The notes under the pieces were generated by a model. It was not told where the DNA came from and ran no database searches. It saw only the letters and a list, made by a program, of their open reading frames with translations. DNA of 9,144 bases, from the NCBI GenBank assembly GCA_030592525.1, contig JAUVIW010000034.1:1-9144 (forward strand). Reading direction: 5' to 3'. The position numbers and the translations under genes were made by a program. This document shows, piece after piece, positions 6,491 to 9,144 of the stretch. The DNA is from an archaeon (lineage in GTDB: Archaea; B1Sed10-29; WALL01). How positions within the stretch are numbered: the first letter of the stretch is position 1; the number at the start of each line of letters is the position of its first letter.

Positions 6491-6498
6491 TTTTAAAC
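6491..6498 (+). promoter_or_regulatory. TATA box for the CNNM-type gene
   Basis: TTTTAAAC is centred about 27 bases before the ATG at 6522. That places transcription start at the ATG and makes the in-frame TTG at 6513 an unlikely start. It lies only eight bases from the divergent ribC TATA box, so the two promoters may compete. Confidence 0.6.
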
Positions 6499-6521
6499 CA
6501 AGAGTTTGTTACTTGAGCTGT

Positions 6522-7760
6522 ATGGTTGACCCCGTGGACATCGCGATTATGGGCGTGCTACTCGCCTTATCCGGGTTTTTTTCAGGCATAGAGGTAGCGC
6601 TGATATCCCTCAGCAAGCTGCAGGTAGAGAGCCTTGTCGAGCAGAAGAGGAAGGGCTCAAAGACGCTCAAGAAGCTCAAGGACAACCCCCAAAAAATGCT
6701 GATAACCATACTCATCGGCAACAATATCGTTAACACGGCATCATCAGCATATGCCGCGCTGCTCGCGACCAAGATGTTCGGCAACGCCGGGATGGGCATC
6801 GCCGTGGGAGTAATGACCTTCCTGCTGCTCGTGTTCGGCGAGATAACGCCGAAGAGCATCGCCGTGGCACACGCCGAGTGGATAAGCCTGCACGTCGCAG
6901 GCCTGCTGCAGCTGCTCATGTGGATAATGACGCCATTCATCTGGGTGTTCGACGCGATAACCAAGGTGGTCATGCGATTGTTCGGGATCAAGGGGAACAC
7001 ACGCCTCATCACAAGGCAAGAGCTCGAAATGGCCATCAAGGCAGGCGAGTCAGAGGAAGTGATTGAGAAGAAGGAGCGCGAGCTCCTCGAAAGCGTGCTC
7101 AGCCTGAACGACATCACAGCGAGGGAGGTCATGACGCCGCGCACGAAGGTGTTCGCGCTGGAGACCGGGCAGACTGTCAAGGACGTCGTGAAAAAAGTTG
7201 TGAAGTCACCTTACTCACGCATACCAATATTCAAGGGGAGCAAGGACCACATTGTCGGCGTCGTGCACGTGAGGGACATGCTGAAAGCGTTTGCGAACAA
7301 TCGGCCTGACACTTACATAGCGCGGCTCGCGGAGGACCCGTTCTTCGTTCCGGAGAGCATGCCGATACAGGCACTGTTCGAGGAGTTCCAGGAAAGGCAC
7401 CAGCACATGGCAATAGTCGTGGACGAGTATGGTGGAGTGGCCGGTGTTGTGACGCTCGAGGACCTGATGGAAGAGCTTATCGGCGAAATCATTGACGAGA
7501 CAGACATCACTCCGGAAGTGATAATGCGCATCAACAAGAGCACCATCATCGTGCACGGGGACACGGAGATAGATGACATCAATGACTTCATGAACCTGAC
7601 CCTGCCGACCGACAGCGTGACCATCAACGGGCTTGTTGAGAAAAAGGCGAAGGGTATCCCACACAAGGGCAAGAAGATCAATATCGCGCCGCGCGTAACA
7701 GCCGAGGTCCTGGAGAGCAGCAAGAAAAAGGTCAAGAAGCTCAGGATTAGCAAGTACTAA
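6522..7760 (+). CDS. CNNM/CorC (HlyC)-family DUF21-CBS membrane protein
   Basis: The 412-residue protein has the full architecture of the family linked to Mg2+ or other cation transport. The DUF21 membrane domain has hydrophobic segments at about 7-30, 60-83, 91-107 and 122-151, with the FFSGIEVALISLS signature at 19-31 and GEITPKSIA at 106-114. A CBS pair follows: CBS1 at about 200-256 from REVMTPR, and CBS2 at about 266-322 with DEYGGVAGVVTLEDLMEELIGE. A C-terminal CorC_HlyC domain lies at about 333-397, ending in a basic tail. CBS pairs typically bind adenine nucleotides, so gating by ATP or AMP is likely from family knowledge. ATG 6522 is preferred over TTG 6513 by promoter spacing. The gene ends immediately before the convergent ribK stop. 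The transported ion cannot be read from the sequence. Confidence 0.92.
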   Translation: MVDPVDIAIMGVLLALSGFFSGIEVALISLSKLQVESLVEQKRKGSKTLKKLKDNPQKMLITILIGNNIVNTASSAYAALLATKMFGNAGMGIAVGVMTFLLLVFGEITPKSIAVAHAEWISLHVAGLLQLLMWIMTPFIWVFDAITKVVMRLFGIKGNTRLITRQELEMAIKAGESEEVIEKKERELLESVLSLNDITAREVMTPRTKVFALETGQTVKDVVKKVVKSPYSRIPIFKGSKDHIVGVVHVRDMLKAFANNRPDTYIARLAEDPFFVPESMPIQALFEEFQERHQHMAIVVDEYGGVAGVVTLEDLMEELIGEIIDETDITPEVIMRINKSTIIVHGDTEIDDINDFMNLTLPTDSVTINGLVEKKAKGIPHKGKKINIAPRVTAEVLESSKKKVKKLRISKY

Positions 7761-8141
7761 CTATTTCTCAACTTCCTCTACCTCAATAGTGACGTAGTCG
7801 CCGTCCTTCAGGCCGAACTTTGTCCTCAGGGGGTACGGGGAGATTATCTCAATTATTTTGGAGCTGTGGTGGGAGTGCTCGGGCACAATCACGGCACACT
7901 TGTGGTTCAAAAGGACTGCGGGGTAGCACCACACAGCGCCGTACTCCTTGGCGCCATCCTTCCACGCGTGTATGAAGTTGGATTTCATGGGGTACTTTGG
8001 CGGGAGTGAGGCCTCCACGTTCAGTGTGCCTGGGAACGGCTCGAAGCCCACTGCGTTCACTAGCTTTGAGCGGTACTTGCTGATGAAGTAGGCTCCTTCC
8101 TTTGCTCCACTGGCCACGCGGCCCTTTAGAATCAATGACAT
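7761..8141 (-). CDS. ribK: CTP-dependent riboflavin kinase (DUF120)
   Basis: This archaeal enzyme converts riboflavin to FMN using CTP in place of ATP. The 126 residues cover the single DUF120 beta-barrel domain, with none of the N-terminal helix-turn-helix found in some relatives. Visible family features are LKGRVASGAKEGAYFIS at 5-21 (nucleotide-binding glycine-rich turn, usually GxGEGxYF), GFEPFPGTLNV at 32-42, and HHSSKIIEIISPYPLR at 91-106 followed by GLKDGDYVTIEV at 110-121. The ATG at 8141 has a GAGGTG site eight bases upstream, and no alternative in-frame start lies between it and the TATA box. The neighbouring riboflavin synthase gene strengthens the assignment. Confidence 0.92.
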   Translation of the reverse strand: MSLILKGRVASGAKEGAYFISKYRSKLVNAVGFEPFPGTLNVEASLPPKYPMKSNFIHAWKDGAKEYGAVWCYPAVLLNHKCAVIVPEHSHHSSKIIEIISPYPLRTKFGLKDGDYVTIEVEEVEK

Positions 8142-8149
8142 GCGGGAAA

Positions 8150-8155
8150 CACCTC
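8150..8155 (-). promoter_or_regulatory. Shine-Dalgarno site for ribK
   Basis: GAGGTG on the minus strand lies eight bases before the ribK ATG and fixes that start. The nearest TATA box predicts transcription starting close to 8155, so the message would begin almost exactly with this site and have a leader of about 14 bases. Confidence 0.65.
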
Positions 8156-8177
8156 TTTCGGATTGACACCGCCAACG

Positions 8178-8185
8178 TTTAAATA
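8178..8185. promoter_or_regulatory. Shared TATA box between ribK and tRNA-Ala
   Basis: TTTAAATA on plus reads TATTTAAA on minus; with its flanks, GTTTAAATAC is close to palindromic. It is centred about 30 bases before the tRNA 5' end, so a short trimmed leader is expected. It is about 40 bases before the ribK ATG, where a short leader holds the GAGGTG site. No other good TATA box lies in the 70-base spacer. Confidence 0.6.
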
Positions 8186-8211
8186 CCTATTCTCGCATAA
8201 TAGCCCCGAAT

Positions 8212-8284
8212 GGGCTTGTAGCTCAGTTGGAAGAGCACAACGTTCGCATCGTTGGGGTCGCGAGTTCAAATCTCGCCAAGTCCA
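8212..8284 (+). tRNA. tRNA-Ala (anticodon CGC)
   Basis: A 73-base cloverleaf fits without mismatch. The acceptor is GGGCTTG/CAAGTCC and the D arm GCTC/GAGC with the GG pair in the loop. The anticodon stem is CAACG/CGTTG around TTCGCAT, giving anticodon CGC for GCG codons. A five-base variable loop follows, and the T arm is GCGAG-TTCAAAT-CTCGC. The third acceptor pair is G3:U70, the alanine identity pair, and the discriminator base is A73. There is no intron and CCA is not encoded, so it must be added after transcription. Confidence 0.97.
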
Positions 8285-8290
8285 CTATAA

Positions 8291-8298
8291 TTATATGG
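8291..8298 (+). promoter_or_regulatory. Probable TATA box for the DNPH1-like/HD operon
   Basis: TTATATGG, within a longer AT-rich stretch at 8286-8296, is centred about 27 bases before the ATG at 8322. It starts seven bases after the tRNA 3' end. No Shine-Dalgarno site precedes the ATG, again predicting a leaderless message. Read-through from the tRNA is an alternative. Confidence 0.45.
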
Positions 8299-8321
8299 GG
8301 GTTTAGCCTTAGGCATAGGCT

Positions 8322-8702
8322 ATGAAAGTATACGTCACATGTGCCCACACACTCAGCGGAGGAGCCTACGAGCCGATAGCAAACCTTGCAACAGAATTAA
8401 TCAAGGGCATGGGCCACGAAGTGCATGAAACACAGCCACTCACAGACCCAAACCAAGTGTTTGAACTGGACATGGATGCACTCAAAAACACAGACATCCT
8501 TATTGCGGAAGTTTCAGAGCCGTCACACGGCGTTGGAGTGGAAATAGCAGCGTCATGGTTCCTCAAGTTCCCGTGCATCTGCCTGCACAAAAAAGGAACG
8601 ACGGTCTTACGCTTCGTGCGCGGATTCCCGAACGCAAAGTTCCTCGAATACGAAAACGAGGAAGACATCCGCACCAAGCTGCCTGAACTAGTGAAGGAAT
8701 GA
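8322..8702 (+). CDS. DNPH1/Rcl-like deoxynucleotide N-glycosidase family protein
   Basis: This 126-residue protein belongs to the nucleoside 2-deoxyribosyltransferase superfamily. It most resembles DNPH1 (Rcl), which splits deoxynucleoside 5'-monophosphates into a base and deoxyribose 5-phosphate. The match spans FELDMDALKNTDILIAEVS (47-65), EPSHGVGVEIA (66-76), KFPCICL (82-88) and LRFVRG (96-101). D50 and E74 are spaced 24 apart, like the catalytic-site Asp and Glu of rat Rcl. However, the N-terminal phosphate-binding stretch (GSIRGG in Rcl) reads HTLSGG here, and the LSAMIRG serine is replaced, so the substrate may be a nucleoside or a different nucleotide. It is followed two bases later by an HD hydrolase gene in the same direction. 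Confidence 0.8.
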   Translation: MKVYVTCAHTLSGGAYEPIANLATELIKGMGHEVHETQPLTDPNQVFELDMDALKNTDILIAEVSEPSHGVGVEIAASWFLKFPCICLHKKGTTVLRFVRGFPNAKFLEYENEEDIRTKLPELVKE

Positions 8703-8704
8703 CT

Positions 8705-9144
8705 ATGGACATCGAGGAGCTCAAGGCATTCGTCATCAACAAGGTAGCGGACGAAATGCGCGCAGGGAAAAGGGATGTGGGGCACGACAAGAAGCACGTT
8801 CTCACTGTATACAACTACGCAAAAGAGCTGTGCGACAAGGAAGGCGGCGACTGGAACGTTCTGGGCCCCGCGGCGCTGTTGCACGATGTGGAGCGGCCGA
8901 ACGAGGACTACCTCAAAAAGAAGTACAAGCACGAGGAGCTCAGCGCGCAGACCGCAGAGAGGATGGGCTACAACGAGCGCGTCGTGAACGCGATACGCAG
9001 ACATTCCTGCGGCAAGGGCTGCCCGAAGCCGGAAGTGCTTGAGGACAAGCTGCTTTGGGACGCGGACAAGCTGGACGCGTTCGGGCCAAAGGGACTCGCA
9101 AGATGGTTCGTGATAATGGGGCAAAACAACTACTCAATGGTTGA
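8705..9144 (+). CDS. HD-domain phosphohydrolase, YedJ/YpgQ-like (3' end outside window)
   Basis: The first 146 codons are visible, and the gene runs off the window. The metal-binding HD pattern is complete: H31 in GHDKKHVLTV, H60-D61 in AALLHDVE, and D121 in LLWDADKLDAFG. H76 and H100 are placed like the extra histidines of this family. The DADKLDAFGPKGLARWF stretch (119-135) is the hallmark of the YedJ/YpgQ group; from family knowledge, YpgQ releases pyrophosphate from nucleoside triphosphates. C102 and C106 (CGKGC) are a lineage detail of unknown meaning. The start follows the upstream stop by two bases, with AAGGA six bases before it, so it is co-transcribed and probably co-translated with the DNPH1-like gene. 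Confidence 0.85.
   Translation, partial: MDIEELKAFVINKVADEMRAGKRDVGHDKKHVLTVYNYAKELCDKEGGDWNVLGPAALLHDVERPNEDYLKKKYKHEELSAQTAERMGYNERVVNAIRRHSCGKGCPKPEVLEDKLLWDADKLDAFGPKGLARWFVIMGQNNYSMV

Noticed and set aside
6513..6521. TTG at 6513 as the start of the CNNM-type protein
   Set aside because: It would lie upstream of the predicted transcription start. ATG 6522 has the standard spacing from the TATA box, and the family N-terminus fits either.
8366..9124. 252-codon minus-strand ORF under the DNPH1-like and HD genes
   Set aside because: It covers two genes with recognisable catalytic motifs on the other strand, and its translation is low-complexity with no family resemblance.
1..9144. CRISPR arrays, insertion sequences, attachment sites or integrated elements
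   Set aside because: No spaced direct repeats, transposase motifs or terminal inverted repeats were seen. The tRNA-Ala gene has no partial copy of its 3' end downstream within the window.

Overview
The window is archaeal. The evidence is a Trm1-type tRNA m2,2G26 methyltransferase, a CTP-dependent riboflavin kinase (DUF120) and an archaeal-type riboflavin synthase. TATA boxes of the TTTAAATA/TTTTAAAG type lie a fixed distance before start codons, and the tRNA gene has no encoded CCA. Genes are packed almost end to end: convergent pairs overlap by 4-8 bases or abut, and no stretch of 300 bases lacks a gene. This fits a compact archaeal genome, possibly of a DPANN-like lineage, but nothing here fixes the phylum.

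Layout. On the minus strand, 1-2478 is a purine operon read right to left: a 20-residue basic mini-ORF, purB, purC and the first 22 codons of purE. Diverging from it is a secreted, membrane-anchored protein of repeated beta-sandwich domains (2591-4273). It converges on trm1 (minus, 4266-5270). Divergent from trm1 is rnhB, ribonuclease HII (5325-6015), whose reading frame is broken by 34 bases inside the catalytic GIDEAGRGP motif. The rnhB gene converges on a riboflavin-synthase-like gene (minus, 6012-6452). Next come a CNNM/CorC-type membrane protein (6522-7760), a riboflavin kinase (minus, 7761-8141), tRNA-Ala(CGC) (8212-8284), a DNPH1-like nucleotide hydrolase (8322-8702) and an HD-domain phosphohydrolase cut off by the window end (8705 onward).

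The most important observation is in rnhB. Removing 5357-5390 restores the canonical RNase HII N-terminus, including two catalytic acidic residues. The same bases fold into a bulge-helix-bulge, with a 4-bp central helix and bulges placed exactly at the two required cut points. This is the substrate shape of the archaeal tRNA-splicing endonuclease, so the interruption is best read as a 34-nt protein-coding intron rather than a disabling mutation.

Functionally, PurE, PurC and PurB carry out three closely linked steps of IMP synthesis. Riboflavin synthase and kinase make riboflavin and FMN. The DNPH1-like and HD proteins form a plausible nucleotide-degrading pair. Trm1 and RNase HII are housekeeping RNA-modification and genome-maintenance enzymes. 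Most starts lie 26-28 bases from the centre of a TATA box and lack a Shine-Dalgarno site, which implies leaderless first cistrons. Shine-Dalgarno sites appear mainly inside operons and before ribK.
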